DNA from: Chelydra serpentina
Taxonomy: Eukaryota; Chordata; Testudines; Chelydridae
NCBI GenBank assembly: GCA_037349315.1
Contig: JBAIAC010000035.1
Location: 9,314,501 to 9,378,500, forward strand
DNA length: 64,000 bases
Direction of reading: 5' to 3'
The notes beneath the pieces are model-generated. The model saw only the letters and a list, made by a program, of their open reading frames with translations, searched no databases and had not been told where the DNA came from. Below are positions 45,000 to 57,939 of the stretch, in pieces. Each line of letters opens with the position of its first letter. Position 1 is the first letter of the stretch. The position numbers and the translations under genes were made by a program.

Positions 45000-45122
45000 G
45001 GCCCTGATCCTGCAAATAACTTAAGCACATGCTCAATTGTAAGCATGTAAGTAGCCTCATTGACTTCAGTGTATTCTCAGAGTCGAGCACAAGATTCAAT
45101 GTGTTGCAGGATTGGGGCCAAA
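45000..45122. repeat. MITE-like repeat (cctgatcctgcaaat class)
   Basis: Starts ggccctgatcctgcaaataa and ends gttgcaggattggggcca, rough inverted ends. The interior holds aagcacatgctcaattgtaa and attgacttcagtg. A related copy lies at 9969-10091. Confidence 0.65.
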
Positions 45123-45950
45123 GCACTCAGCATCTTGCAGGATCAGTCCCATAATTAGTAACTGAACATCAGGGTTACACAGCATGCTAAAGCCTACATT
45201 ATGCGGCTAATGAAACTGAAGACACAGCTGTTGCTGATCTCTGCAGAGCCAGTAGCAAAGATGATTGCTGAGACTGCAGAAAGCTTATACTGCATAAGCA
45301 GATATTTATACTATAGAGACAACATGACAAGTGTGACTATATTTGCTGGGCTTTTAATTTTTTTTTTTTTACCTTAGTGTCCGCTGTTTCATGCAGGCAT
45401 GGGTTTAATCTGATTTACACTAGGCCAAGTCATACGTAACTCAAATGAAGTCAACTGAGTTACACCAGTGTGAGTGAGAGAAGAATCAGACCTATAGGTA
45501 GGATTCAGTAGGTAAATGAAAAGGAACGATCGTTTTATAGTTTGACAGAAGCAGACCATATACAATGAAGTCAAAGTGCATCTTGCATTTTCTGTACAGC
45601 GCTACGCTCCACTCCAGTCTTAAGTGAAAGAACTAGAAGCAAAACCTAGTACCGCAGGCTAATTATTGCTCTTGGTAACAGGGCTATGCTGTCTGTCTCC
45701 AGAACCCAGGAACGTAGCTGCAGCCCTTTGACAGTCTGATGAACTATCTGCTCTTAAAGGTAAAGTGCAAAGCTGTTTTTTAGGGAAAAAAGATGTTAAA
45801 AGTTTAAGAATTCTTTCTATTCCCTCCAGATTAGGCACAGAGGGGAACACAACACACACTGATACATGCTCCGTTGTGCCTGAACAATTTTTATAGTAGG
45901 GGTAACTGAAAGCCATTGAACAGAACTGTAAACCCTGGATATGATGGAAA

Positions 45951-46507
45951 CAGTGGCGTAGCCGGGTTTAGAGCACAGGGGGAGCGGCGGCGCTTTAAAA
46001 AGGCACCTCCCCGCTCCCCCTGTCCTCACCCAGCGGCGCTTTAAAGGGCCCAGGGGCTCCAGCCGCTGCGGAGCCCCCGGGCCCTTTAAAGCGCCGCCGG
46101 AGCTCCGGCAGCGGGCCTTTGAAACCTCCCCACCCCCCAGCCTGGCTCTGGCAGCAGGGCTCGGGTGGGGATTTAAAAGGCCTGCGGCTCTTGCAGCCAT
46201 GGGGAGCCGCGGGCCTTTTAAATCCCCACCCGAGCCCGGCTCCGGCAGTGGGGCTGGGGGGAGGGGGGCACTTTAAATGGCCCGCTGCCGGAGCTCTGGC
46301 AGCGCTTTAAAGGGCCCGGGGGCTCCGCAGCGGCTGGAGCCCCCGGGCCCTTTAAAGCGCCGCCGGGTGAGGACAGGGCCAGCGGGGAGGCGCCTTTTTA
46401 AAGCGCCGCCACTCCCCCTGTGCTCTAAACCTGGCTATGCCACTGTTTCCATCATATCACAGTGGCAGGAGCCGCTCCCCCTGCTCCCCACCCCGGCTAC
46501 ACTACTG
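45951..46507. mobile_element. hAT-type element with a 520-bp internal palindrome
   Basis: Ends CAGTGGCGTAGCCGGG and CCCCGGCTACACTACTG, flanked by a perfect 8-bp duplication, GATGGAAA, at 45943-45950 and 46508-46515. The interior is a near-perfect foldback: arms 45938-46190 and 46215-46458 match at roughly 90% and carry repeated ggcgctttaaagggcc modules. The ORFs on both strands (up to 127 codons) are translations of these arms. Confidence 0.93.
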
Positions 46508-46811
46508 GATGGAAACCACTTCAAGCCAGGGGGTGCAGCAGCACCCCCAGCACCAGGACCTATGCACATGCTTCAAGATTTTGGTTGGGAATAAAGCCCA
46601 TCCTACCTGATTATAGGACCATAGATACTGTTTGAATAAGCTTATGCCCTCAGACTTTTACTCTGACTATGGGCATTGTACAGAGAAATTCGTTTTAGGG
46701 CAGCTTTCTAATATTTAGATGTAAAAATCACCCTTGTGGAAAGGGTCAATGCAAAGTCTATGCATTGCTTAAGTCCCACTTAAACCCTTAAGGAGTTTTA
46801 ATGGGTATATA

Positions 46812-46917
46812 CAGGGCCGGCTCTAGGCACCAGCTTTCCAAGACGCTACATCTGCCTGCGTCGGGGGCGGGGCTGCGGCAACTGCTTGGGGGGGCAAAAT
46901 TGTGAGAGCCGCTCCTG
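46812..46917. mobile_element. hAT-type MITE (CAGGGCCGGCTCT class), 106 bp
   Basis: Left end CAGGGCCGGCTCTAGG and right end GAGAGCCGCTCCTG are inverted. The 8-bp flanks GGTATATA and GCTACATA match at 6 of 8. Confidence 0.75.
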
Positions 46918-46925
46918 GCTACATA

Positions 46926-48633
46926 GGCCCTCTGCCTAGGATAATAAGGACCTATGATGGAAGAAAATCTGAAGCCAAGACATAAGTGGTATATACCAGC
47001 ATTGGAGGCTACAATGCATACTTTCTGTGTATATCTTATGACTTCTTATAACTTGCCTGTTTTCTTTTTTCTTTGCCCTCCATAACCCTTCATGACTGAG
47101 CATTTTTTCCAGTAGGCTGTTTAGTTTTAGTACCGACAAGTATTTGACAGATACTAATCACGGTAGAAGAACCAGTATTTGAAACAGTGTCTAAAATAGT
47201 TTGATAAAGTCTGGGCAGACACTGCCATCTAGCAGAAATGTGATAAATGACTCATTAGAAAAGCCTGGTGAGTGGCTACTTAATGTGTAATTTGCAAGGG
47301 CTTAGCTTATTCTCACATTATTTGTGAAACAACACAGCTGTTTGATATGCAACTATATACAATATACACAATCATAAGGAAAAATGCACCCATGGAATGA
47401 AATTAATCTTTTTAATCCTTTGACCAAAGAAAGAAAATCATTTATCTTTTTATTTTAGCATACAGTGATTTATCTGGATCTACACAAGGCACTGTTCCCC
47501 CCCACACCCCCTTATCTCTAGGAGTATAGAATGTCACTTTTATTCCTTGCTAGAATTTCTCCCTCATTTTTCTTCTAGACAAACAACAGATTGGGGAAAA
47601 AAAAGGTGTTTTCCCTGGTCCATAAAATAATTATTGTCATCGTTTGAATTTTTTCTTGGATCCAATTTAACATATTGGGCCCAATTCTGGTCTCACTTAT
47701 CATGGTATATCTCAGTAGTAACCCTACTGGAGTAATTAGAATTGCAGTGGTGTGCGTGAGACCAGAATCAGTCCTATTGGCGTAGATTTGTGGCGATGTT
47801 TTAAAAAAGGTGATATCAAAACTCCAAGTTACCTTTGTATAAATTACAATAATTGTTTTTACTGGCTGCATATTATTTAAAGAATAGGGCATAGAGTGGT
47901 TCTCAGACACAGAGAGAATTTGACTAGTGTTTTCTGCTGCAGATGCTCTATTAAACAGTGCAAATGGCCATAAAGCAAAAAGAAATTCACCTAGTGTAGA
48001 CATCCAAAGATTTGTTTTTACAGCTGGTATGTAAATTCCAACAGGGAATAGGAAAGGATGTCACTGTTAGGAAACTAATATAGAATCCAAAGACATTAGA
48101 CCCTTCTTGTATGCAGTACAATTGCATCACTTTAGAATGAAATCTGAATACTTTACAGTATAACTATGAAGGCCCAGATAATACCCTCACATCCTGTTCC
48201 TCCCCATTAGGTTTGCACCGTGTGTGTGACAGCAGAAGTTCTCCCTTAGCATTTATGTCAAATACAATAAGACCTGGGGTGGATTTTTCATGGTGTTTTT
48301 TCATATTCTGGGTGTCTAGAAAAGTGATTATTACAGTGGATGTGTAGACAAACACAATACCCATTATGTGCTTAGCTACAATTGACACACAGCTTTGAAC
48401 TTTAGAATCTGTTTATTGGAAGAGGAGTTGTTGCCATGACACCAGGGCTACCCCCTGCTCTTATCTAATAACCCCATGAGCTCTTTAAGTTCTATCAGGA
48501 CAGCCACTGGATATTGGCAGAAGGAATTTCACTTTAACATCTCATCAAAAGAAGAGACTCAAATGGAAATATGGCTATTTTCAAACTGTGCTTTGTTTGA
48601 CATGTATGCAAAAGAGTATGTACTACTCCTGGG
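46926..48633. other. Intergenic, AT-rich
   Basis: No gene. A hairpin repeat (ggtctcacttatcatgg ... gcgtgagaccagaatc) lies at 47675-47778. A 142-codon minus-strand ORF at 47575-48003 overlaps it and has no family motif. Confidence 0.5.
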
Positions 48634-49140
48634 CAGGGCCGGCGCGGTCGCCTAGGGCGCCAAAATTTGGGGGCCAGCGGGCGGCTGCCTGCTGCTTCCC
48701 CGCTCAGCGGCTGAGCTGCTGAGCGGGGAGACAAGGGGCGGCTTGCTGCGGCTGCCACTTGTCTCTCTGCTCAGCGGCTGAGCGGGGAGTTGGGGGCAGC
48801 CGCAGCGAGCCGCCCCGCTGCCCCCCCCCCCCGCTCAGCGCCTGAGTGGGGAGCTGGGGGCAGCCGCGGGGAGCCGCCCCGCTGCCCTCCCCTCAGCACC
48901 TGAGCGGGGAGGTGGGGGCAGCCGCGGGGAGCCGGGGGCAGCCGCGGGGAGCCGCCCCGCTGCCCCCCCTCAGCGCCTGAGCAGCGAGCCGGGGGGCAGC
49001 CGTGGCGAGCTGCCCCCCAGCTCCCTGCTCAGCTCCTGCGGCCCGTGGGTGGGGGAGGGGCTGAGCACCCACGACCAGGGGGGAAGGCTGAGCTCCTGCG
49101 GGCATGGGAGCTGGCTGGGGAGGGCAGCACTGGAGGGGGC
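48634..49140. repeat. GC-rich composite repeat with minisatellite
   Basis: Opens with a hAT-like terminus CAGGGCCGGCGCGG at 48634 and contains a tandem array (about 48680-49030) of agctgggggcagccgcgggg and agccgccccgctgcc modules separated by ctcagcgcctgagcgggg. CpG-rich, with a 12-C run at 48821-48832. No convincing right end was found. Confidence 0.7.
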
Positions 49141-49143
49141 GGC

Positions 49144-49680
49144 GCAGGGCTGGTGCAAGGAAGTTTCGCCTAAGCCCCTCTACACTTGGATCCTGCCTTG
49201 TTGAGCCTGCCTGCCCCACACCTGGAGCACCTGGCACAGAGGGGCAGGGCCCCAGGGATGTGTCTGGGGCAGGCCCAGTCCTTGTGCCATGTCAGGGTTG
49301 GATGCAGCCTCACCATTGAGTCTGTCCCCCGGGGGGAAGCTACACAGTGATCTCTCACCTCTGTGCAGCGAGTGGCCCGTGCTCCCCAATGCCATGCTCC
49401 CAAAAACATCACTCAGGATGTTTGCATTTTTTCTTGTGGCTGATAGAGCCTCCACGTTTATTTGACCAATAACATTTGCAGAATTTTAAAATATTGTGCG
49501 CACAATTTGTATTTCTTTTGGCGCAGAATGCCCTCAGGCTTGTGACTGATCCCACTGAAGCTCAAGGGAAAGCTCCCATTGTCCGTCCTCAAGAGCACAA
49601 TTCACAAGAAGCTTCAATCTCCGGAGTGGTTGTTTCTGATTTATTTAATGCAGAAGTTGGTTATGGACTGCAGATATGAT
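49144..49680 (+). repeat. Probable hAT-type element, right end not found
   Basis: CAGGGCTGGTGCAAGGAAGT near 49145 resembles a hAT end of the CAGGGCCGGTGCAAGG class. The interior includes an AT-rich part with gcagaattttaaaatattgt, tgcgcacaatttg and ggcgcagaatgccctcagg, known from reptile repeats. The extent is approximate. Confidence 0.4.
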
Positions 49681-49791
49681 TCATCCATAACACGACTATA
49701 TCTATAATTCTACATCTGTCATTAATCCATAATAGGGGGTAATAAGCACGTAGATCAGCAACAGCATCTCCTTTCTCTCATTGTGTGAGTT

Positions 49792-50108
49792 CAGGGGTGG
49801 CTCTTACAATTCTGCCGCCCCAAGCAGGGGCGGCGGCCCCGCCCATAATGCAGGCAGACGTAGCGGGGCCCGCCCCCGACGCAGGCAGTCCCAGTCCGGG
49901 GCGGCAAGGGGAGAGCGGCGGACCTGCTGCCCCATTGCCGCCGCGGCAGGCGAGAGTGGGGCGGCAGTCTGAGTCCCGCGGCGGCAATTCGGCGGCGGGA
50001 AGAGCGGACCTGCCGCTGAATTGCCGCCACGGGACTCGGACTGCCGCCCCAGTCTCGCCTGCCGCCCCAAGCACCAGCTTGGAAAGCTGGTGCCTGGAGC
50101 CGGCCCTG
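49792..50108. mobile_element. hAT-type element (CAGGGGTGGCTCT / GAGCCGGCCCTG ends), 317 bp
   Basis: Left end CAGGGGTGGCTCT and right end GGAGCCGGCCCTG are inverted. The 8-bp flanks TGTGAGTT (49784-49791) and TGAGAGTT (50109-50116) match at 7 of 8. The GC-rich interior has inverted gcggcaattc and ccgccccaagca modules. It accounts for the overlapping ORFs in this stretch. Confidence 0.9.
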
Positions 50109-50116
50109 TGAGAGTT

Positions 50117-53100
50117 ACATCTCTAGAACTGAGATGTGTCCTCACTGATCAACACCTGAACATGCCAACTGATACTAGGAATCACATGGAGAGTCCGTCA
50201 AGCAGCAGCAGTGTAACAGAACTGACAGCTAGTGATATGCCAAGTCCTAGACCCCCTGCCCCCAAACGCAGATACCCGTCAGTCAGTCATGTGTGCATCA
50301 CCCGGGGCTCCTGTCACAGATCATGGCATTTAGCATTTCCAGAAATCCGCCATATTGCACACTAGGTGCGAGTATCAAAATGGGCTTTGCTGCTCGCTAT
50401 GCCAAGGGGTAATATGACAAGTGTAAGAAGGAAGGATTTCTTTGTTTTAAAATAGGTGTCACCTATATTGCATATAGTTTAATTAGACTTATGGAAAGTA
50501 ATGGATTGAGCAAAGAGACTAGATCTGCTGAAATAATTTAAGAGTCATGACCCAGCTTCCTAACCTTAGTATCACTAATCTGTCAGCAAACTGCCATGAT
50601 TGGGGGCATTTCTGGTTCCTCCAGATCCTTCATTTCAAGCCTGTAGGTGCTTCCAGATTTGCAATAATGAGCATGATTCTCAGGAAGCAACAGCCAAGCA
50701 GCTGGCAAATCCTGGTTAACTTTAGGCTCTCCTCATACAGAAGCAGGTACTGTAATGTATGTCACTGAATAGTCATGACCTATTGGAAGCTATTCTGTTT
50801 TAGAGATAGGCCCAAACTGAACTCTGCGTCCTTAAAGGCTGGGGACACGTGCCTCAGGATCTGAATTTCATAACTGGCCCTTATGTCTGTAATGGGCTAA
50901 CCTAAAATGTCCTGATCCAACAGGGCCGGATTAAGGTTATGAGGGGCCTACGGCTAATGGGAGGGAAGGGACTAAGTATGAATTACATATTGGAAACAAA
51001 ATTATGAAGTCATCTACAGACATATTTACATATTACTTATTTATGTAAAATTATCAAGTTTATTCTACTCTCACTATACTCAATTCTTCAAACAATTTCC
51101 CCCCCCTAGTTTTAGCTGTGGCAAAGTCATGAATGATGTCATCGTAATTCAAAGACCTGACGATTTCATTCTCAGTGCTCAAGAGGGACTTCAGATGCGC
51201 TTGAGTCATGGTGGATCGGAATCATTTATTTGAAGCACAGCATTTGGTTTAAAAGACCCCATTAAGATGTCTTTCCTCCCTGATCCTGCAGAGGGCACTG
51301 CAGTTCAATCTCACTTGTGGGTGTCCTGCGAGTGTGAGACCATGTGCAAGGGCTCTAGGGCTGGAGTAGATGGGGGAGTTATTTGGCCTAGGAAGCATGG
51401 AGGGGACGTGGGTCACAGAATGGATGAAAAAGGTGGGCACTGAAATGTGCAGAAGCAGGGGGAGAAACACGTGGGGAGGGAGGACCGGACACACAGAGAC
51501 CTTTCCCAGCTTCTCCCTCAGCAGTGTTTCAAAGATTTGTTTTACTCTGTCTGCCACAGCCTCTTTGGGTCTAGGGTCCTGAATGATATATTGAATTTGT
51601 AAATGGAAGCACCTTGGACCCTTATTAAAAATCCACGATGACACAGGATATGAACAGGGGTCCTACTCAGCTGAGTTTCATCCAAGCTCTAGCAATTCCT
51701 CCAGACTTTATAACATTCCATAAAGAATAAGTGGCCTTTCTCGGTTCTAACCAAGTAGCCCTCAATATGTCGCAAAGCTGCTGAAACCAGTCAGTATTTT
51801 ACTCATCCCCGTCCCGCACAATCTCTTCTTCAGCTGTTAGGTTTGTGAAGGTCTTTTGGTTGGACATGGCCAAACTCAGCTGTTGGAATATCCGTCTGGT
51901 AGGATGTTTGTCTGACACCAACACAGGTGGTCAGTCAGAATTGTGTTGTAATGACCAGTTGGCTGTATCCCTCCTTGTTATCTTAATGTTGGATTGACCC
52001 ATGGACACCCTGATAAGGCTTATTCAGGGGGGAACGCAGCCATGCTCTTCTTCTCCGGGAAGCAGAGCAGCCATGTAAACCTTTCTACTTATCTGACCTT
52101 TACAAAAGCAACTTATGGTTCGGGCTCGTTACAGGATGAATTAGCCTTTGGCCTACTCGTATCGTAACAGATCCTCTCAGAGCCTGATCCTCTCTAGGAT
52201 TTCATGTTTTAGGAGCTGTTAAGAGTCATTTTACTTCTTTACTAGAATTCTGGCCTTTGATATTCATCCATTTTCCATTGTAAAAGGCATTTTCTTCCTC
52301 TAGGTCTAATGAAAAATAAAACCAAGAGCTTTTTTCCTTCCATGTGATGCTGTCATCTCTTCTTTCTCTGCTCTTTTCCCTCTTTCAGTGCAGATAATAA
52401 TGACTGACTGAGGGGTTTTGCCTATTATGGGAGGTTATTTTTAATCTAGTATTCACAGCTGAGGATGTTGGGGACCACTAGTTCGACGCATCCCACCCAC
52501 TGCTAAGGCAATTAATTCTTTTTTAAATGTCACCTTCCTGAGAATTCCATTCCCTGCCACGTACAGGAACATGTAGCCAAGAGTATGGTCCTATGTGAAC
52601 ACTGTCTTCTGAGAACAACAAGTACAGGTGAGTATTTTTCTCTTTTCTTCTCTCTGATCTCTGCTCCAATTTCCTATACTGATGGTAGCTTTTATAGAAC
52701 TCAGCTGCTAAGATCATTTCTGTGGTAGTTTTTAAATCCATTTTATTTCAGTATTAAACACCCCTCCCCTGTCTCCTCATAAACTCTTCAATGATTTTAA
52801 AATATGTTTTGCTTCCTTATAAATCCCTCCATGGTTTTGCTCCTGGTTGCTATTGCTTTAATCCTGCATCCATCTTGAACAGGGCTTCAGATATCTTTGG
52901 TCTGTGTCTCTGGCATGGGCTACCTCTAGGACTAATAGGGAGGTCTGTGCTTCTTAGCATTTGGCTTGATATGTGTGCAATTATTTGATGTCCAATTTGT
53001 GTGCATTCTGGTGACAGCTAGCAGACACAATTGGTGCACTGGTATTAAATGGCCACAAGGGGCTGTAAACCCTCACTATTTTTGACAGTGACAATATTAC

Positions 53101-53844
53101 AGAAGGAAATGCTATGATCTTTTCAGGATAGAACAAACCATGTTGTATTTCAATCATCACTTCTCTGGCTTTCTGCTTATGCCCGTCAGGAAGAATAAGA
53201 CAGGTGCGTAAATCCAAAGCTGAATGAATTTCAGTTTATTGCTGCTATATGAGGAGTTGGGTTAAAGTAGAGACTTTACAACGAGAAGCTTCCCAGGGAG
53301 AGTATCTGGGATGTGCGTATGTGGTTGGGGGCAGAAGAAAAGGGGAAATAGGAGAAAGGTTAAGAGTTCCAACCTAAAATGCTCTGTACATATAGTACAT
53401 TCCTACAAGGTGTGGAGGATGCAGTCAATAAAATTACACTCGAAGTTCTTGTTTCCACAATCAAGGCATTTCACTTGGAAAGAGGCAGAGGAGAAGGGTC
53501 AGAGGGAGGAGTGCTCCCTTTCAGGGGCTTTGCTAGAGAAACCAACAAAGGAGGCCTGGTTATGGTTTTGAAAAACCTCCTCAGGTTTTGGAGAACCAAA
53601 GACAGGGGGATTTGGAGGAATTCCAATTTATCCAAAGTTCCGAGCGGGTGGGATAAAAGTCTGCAGTTTTGTTCCATCTCTGCTCTGCAACAGTGCTACA
53701 CTATGCTAGATGGGACCCACAGGTATGGGAGTATCCTTTTGTGACCCTTCAAGCCAGAGGTCAAGGGGCTCCCTGGTATGTAGGACTGAGTTTCAGCTGC
53801 CTGACCAGCTCAGTCCACCCCCTCCCTCCCCCCCCACACACACT
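50117..53844. other. Intergenic, mostly unrecognised
   Basis: No gene. A hAT-like terminus cagggccggattaaggttat is at 50921-50940. An L2-like LINE relic is possible around 52785-52890 (ttataaatccctccatggtt, tgctcctggttgctattg). Nothing else was recognised. Confidence 0.45.
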
Positions 53845-54008
53845 GTTAAGCATTGCCCTGCTAAACCCAGGGTTGTGAGTTCAATCCTTGAGGGAGCCAT
53901 TTAGGGATCTGGGGCAAAAATTGGGGATTGGTAGTGCTTTGAGCAGGGGGTTGGACTAGATGACCTTCTAAGGTCCCTTCCAACCCTGATATTCTATGAT
54001 TCTATGAT
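53845..54008 (+). mobile_element. tRNA-derived turtle SINE with CR1-like tail (5' truncated)
   Basis: Starts in the tRNA part (gctaaacccagggttgtgag, B box near ggttgtgagttcaatcc), then agggatctggggcaaaaatt, tgagcagggggttggactag, ggtcccttccaaccctgat, and ends with tandem attctatg units. This is the layout of the hidden-neck turtle polIII SINE family, and it is the main basis for the turtle call. Confidence 0.85.
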
Positions 54009-55090
54009 AATTATTCAGACGATGTCTTGTAATATCTCATTGGAAAACTAGTAACTCACTGACCATTCGTAGTGTGGCATGACGTACAAACAGTTAACAT
54101 ACAAAGGGCTATACAGATGTGCTAGAAATATGTGACTAAAATGTGTTTAAACTAAGCCGGTTGGGAAAAGTTGATAACCAGATTTTTCTTAGACAAAGGG
54201 TTGTGAATGCCCTGTCTACCTTGGGAGCCATGGACAATGGGGATACACCCGCCGTAAACAAAGCAATCAGCTCCCAGGCAGAGGGGAAGACTGCATTTGC
54301 ATTTTAAAATTGCAGCAGGAAACATCGTATGGAAACTCACCAGGAGGGGGCACCCCCCTCCCACCTCCTGAAGAGATAGGAGATTGAATCCCCCAGGACA
54401 CCTTCCTGGCTCTTGACACCAGGACAATGAACTGTGGGGAAATATATGGACCTGGAAAAAAGACTTTGGGTTATCCTTCACCTGAGGCGGCAAGGAAACA
54501 GAGCGCTTTGTGCTCTGTGTTGAATCCTGGCTGAAGACTGGCCAGCTGTGCTGGAAGAATGACTATGGTGAGAATGAAAACTACATTGAACAAAAGATTC
54601 TAGTTTGTTAAGTTGGATTTTAAATTTAGAAGCATATTTGTGCTTGTATCTATTTGTAAACATTTCTATCCCTATTCCTTCTGCTTGGCATCATTTAAAT
54701 CTGGGTTCTACTATTAATAAACTTGTTAGCGCTGAGATGATCTTGTAAAAGGATATTTATTAAAGGAAAGGGTAAAATTCGCAGCTAATCTAGCAGGCTG
54801 GGGTGCGTTCTATCTTGTTGGAGGTAGCAAAGTCAATATCTTCTGTGAGGGTCCAGTGAGAGGGTCCAGTGAGCAGGGAGATGGTTTGCGGGAGGTTTGG
54901 GACAGGAAGGGCTGTTGGTGTCACCCAGCAAGGAGAAGCCAGGTTGGTGGAAGCCAGGGGGAGGCTACAGTGCTGTGAACATACGGCTGGTGTCAGGGTT
55001 CTGATCAAAACTGCCCAGCACAGAAGCACCCAGGGTTATAGGGCAGGCAGTGACATTACCGTTGACTGGTCTGTGTGAACTACCACAGCA
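54009..55090 (+). repeat. Possible LTR-type repeat, unclassified
   Basis: Long stretch with an AATAAA at 54716-54721, a short tandem duplication gagggtccagtgagagggtc near 54847-54872, and LTR-like composition. No TG...CA ends or target duplication could be defined. Confidence 0.3.
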
Positions 55091-57159
55091 TCACATCTTT
55101 TTGAATAATCACACTCTGGGCTGCTAGTGCTCAGAGGTGTGATGGAGAGGACGCTTCACATTGGCTCTGAGGTGGAGTGGGGCTGAGGGAAGATTGTTGA
55201 TTGGCTATCTGAGAGGTGATCTGAGAGAGTTACGCTGGAAAAGGTCTCAGAGAAGACAGAGGAAATGCACTGCAACAGCTGTCACCGAGGGAATCGGGTC
55301 ATGAAATATCATCCCAGAATAAAGTGATTGGGGAAAAAGCAAAAGCTCCCCTCTTTCTAGACCATCTTATCTGAGCGTTCTTGGTTAGTGCTCATTTGAG
55401 AACCTTCCAAAATCTTAGTGTTGATGCTATAGTCCTCGTCTTTCTTTTGAGCTACATATCTTCTACATGAAACCATTTGTGCTTTTAAAAAAAAGCAATG
55501 CCCAAATCCTCCCCAGGCATAGTTCAATACACTCCGTACATGGCTGGTCACTGCTTCCTGGTCAATGAAAACGTTGAAACACAGCGTACAAAATTCACAT
55601 CAAGAAATTAAGTCATACTGGTGTATTACACATAATGACAAATAGAAATGCTAAAATGCTAGCTTCTTGTTTTATTAGGGATACACATGAGCTGTTTGCT
55701 AATATTCTGACAATATTTTTTCTACTCTGGGCAGACCGTGGACAACACATTTAAAATTGTTTGTCTGAAGACTGGATGGGTGGTAACTGCAAGTCACTTT
55801 TCCAGGCAATAAGATTCTATACTTTGATCTGGCCTGGTCCCTTAGTGGCACAAACGGACTGGAAAAACCACTAGATTTCCCCAGCTTCTGTGTAGGAATG
55901 GTACTGCGTTGTTGGGCAAGGGTTATGTATTGGATCAGGAGGGGAAATGGCTGCAGTGCTACTGTACTATGGCTATTTGCCACTGGCATAAAAGTTGCTT
56001 GGCGTCATAGCCAGTGAGGCTGCTCTAATCTATACCAGGGTCAGGGCTGGCATAGAACCAACCCTGGAATCAAGGAGATGCAACCCGTTCTTTTGTCGCC
56101 CATCCCAGGGCTACAGCCAGCTAATATAACATCCAGCCAGACTCTCCGCTTTAGATGTTGTTATTGTTTGTGGTACACCAAAATAATGTTTTCTATGCCT
56201 GTATAGTCTATTGAATCTCCTTAAGGAATATGATCCTGTTTTCTATCCCTTCTTATCCCACCACATTACTACAGTGATTGTTCAAGAAGAGCTGTTCAGA
56301 TTTTCTGTTTTGTTATTTTCTTCCTAACTCAGTTCCCTTTGGCGCCAGCTCATTGTTGTGGGGTTTGTTGCTTTTTTTTTAAACTCCTTTGGAATTTCCA
56401 GCATTTTCCTTTCCTGTCTATTCTTCACGATAACAGAATTTCAAAAAACATCTGCACCCCATCAGGATTATCACAGAGTATGTAAAACTGAACACAAAGA
56501 GTACAAAAATGCTTGATGGCAGAGCCTCACTGTCCTCCTGGAAGTGACCTGGCAACCATCTGGGCTCCCTGGAGTTTCAGAGTTTAAAAACAGGTTTGAG
56601 TCTTTCTAACACATCAGTGACCCTGTTTGTTTTGTTTCAAAGAACCAAAGCTGTTTTGAATCATCACTATAGGATGATGGAAGCCAGCATGTCTATCTCA
56701 CCTAATCTAGGAGTCTCCTTTGTAACATCAGATGCTATTATATCATTGCTTTACCACCCAGATAGAGGGGTGTCACTGTTATAGGTCAGGAGACAGTTGG
56801 GGCAGCGTGAGGCTCACAGCTCCTGTCTTCCCCCACAAAGGGCTCTAACACCTGTCATTTATTATATCAGCCACCACCTTTTACAGTCCTATGCAGTAAT
56901 TGTATTTACGGTGATATACGATCATCCCCTTTTGCCAGAGAGAAGAGACCAAGCCATGCAGAGAGCTCCTTTTTTCTGTGGCCCTGCTAGCCTCTCCCAG
57001 AGTAGTCTCTCTCTTTCTCTCCTTCTGTCCCTCCTGTGCGCATTTGCTACTCTTGCAGTTAATGGGCTAATTAGCTCCTTAGCTTTTCCCAACCCAGGCT
57101 GTTCTAGTAATTAGCCACTCCTTTCCTCAGTCAGGCCCTTTCCAGGGGAGCTCATTGGA
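55091..57159. other. Intergenic, nothing clearly recognised
   Basis: No gene. The GC-richer stretch near 56790-57130 may be old repeat sequence, but I cannot name it. Confidence 0.45.
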
Positions 57160-57865
57160 TAAATTGATAAGGATGAGTACAAGAGAATATCACCAACACA
57201 TAGGGACACCATGAGAAAAGCTACAATATAAAATCAGTTACATCCAGCAAGGGACATAAAAGGCAATAAGAAGGTCTATAAATATATTAGGAGAAAGAGA
57301 CCGACAAAGGCAAATGTAGGTCCACTACTTAGTAGGGATGGAGAGCTAATAATGGATGGTGCTGAGAACACTGAGGTGTTCAATGCCTATTTTGCTTCCG
57401 TCTTCACTAAAAAAGGTTAATTGTGACTGGGGTGGCGATCCACAAAGGGATTCAAGCCCTGTGATGCTTGGCATCACAGTGCCTAACTTTTAGATACCTA
57501 GAAAACCACAGGAAATCCACAAAGTTTGAATTGGGCATCGATGCTCCCAATACAATGAAGGGGGAGACATAGACGCCTTAAATAGCAATTCACAGAAGCC
57601 AGCAGGGTAGGCAGGGAACTGCCTATGCTAGCCAATAGGAGATGCTGATGGGGGAGGGGGTGCTAAGCCCCACCCCTCTCTTGGAGATAGGTGCATACAT
57701 CCAGATTGCAGGTAGGCTCCTCGCTCTGCTTAGCAATCCACAAACAGGAACCTGCTGCCCGGAGTCAGATGGCTTAAGTGATTCAGGAGTGTCTTGTGGG
57801 AATGAGTTAGGTGCCTGTCTTGCTCCACACAATATGGGCAAAGGTGGTGATCGTCTTATAACCTG

Positions 57866-57925
57866 TAGCCTGGTGGTTAGACCACTCCCCTGGGATGTGG
57901 GGGACCCAGGTTCAATTCACCCCTC
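57866..57925 (+). repeat. tRNA-like module 1
   Basis: A box TAGCCTGGTGG at 57866-57876 and B box GGTTCAATTCA near 57909-57919, at tRNA-like spacing. It is part of the inserted element and is not a functional tRNA gene: no acceptor stem pairing was confirmed. Confidence 0.5.
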
Positions 57926-57939
57926 TCAGGCAGAAGGGG

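Noticed and set aside
45817..46594. ORFs of up to 127 codons on both strands with near-identical peptides
   Set aside because: The peptides are alike because they read the two arms of a palindromic transposable element.
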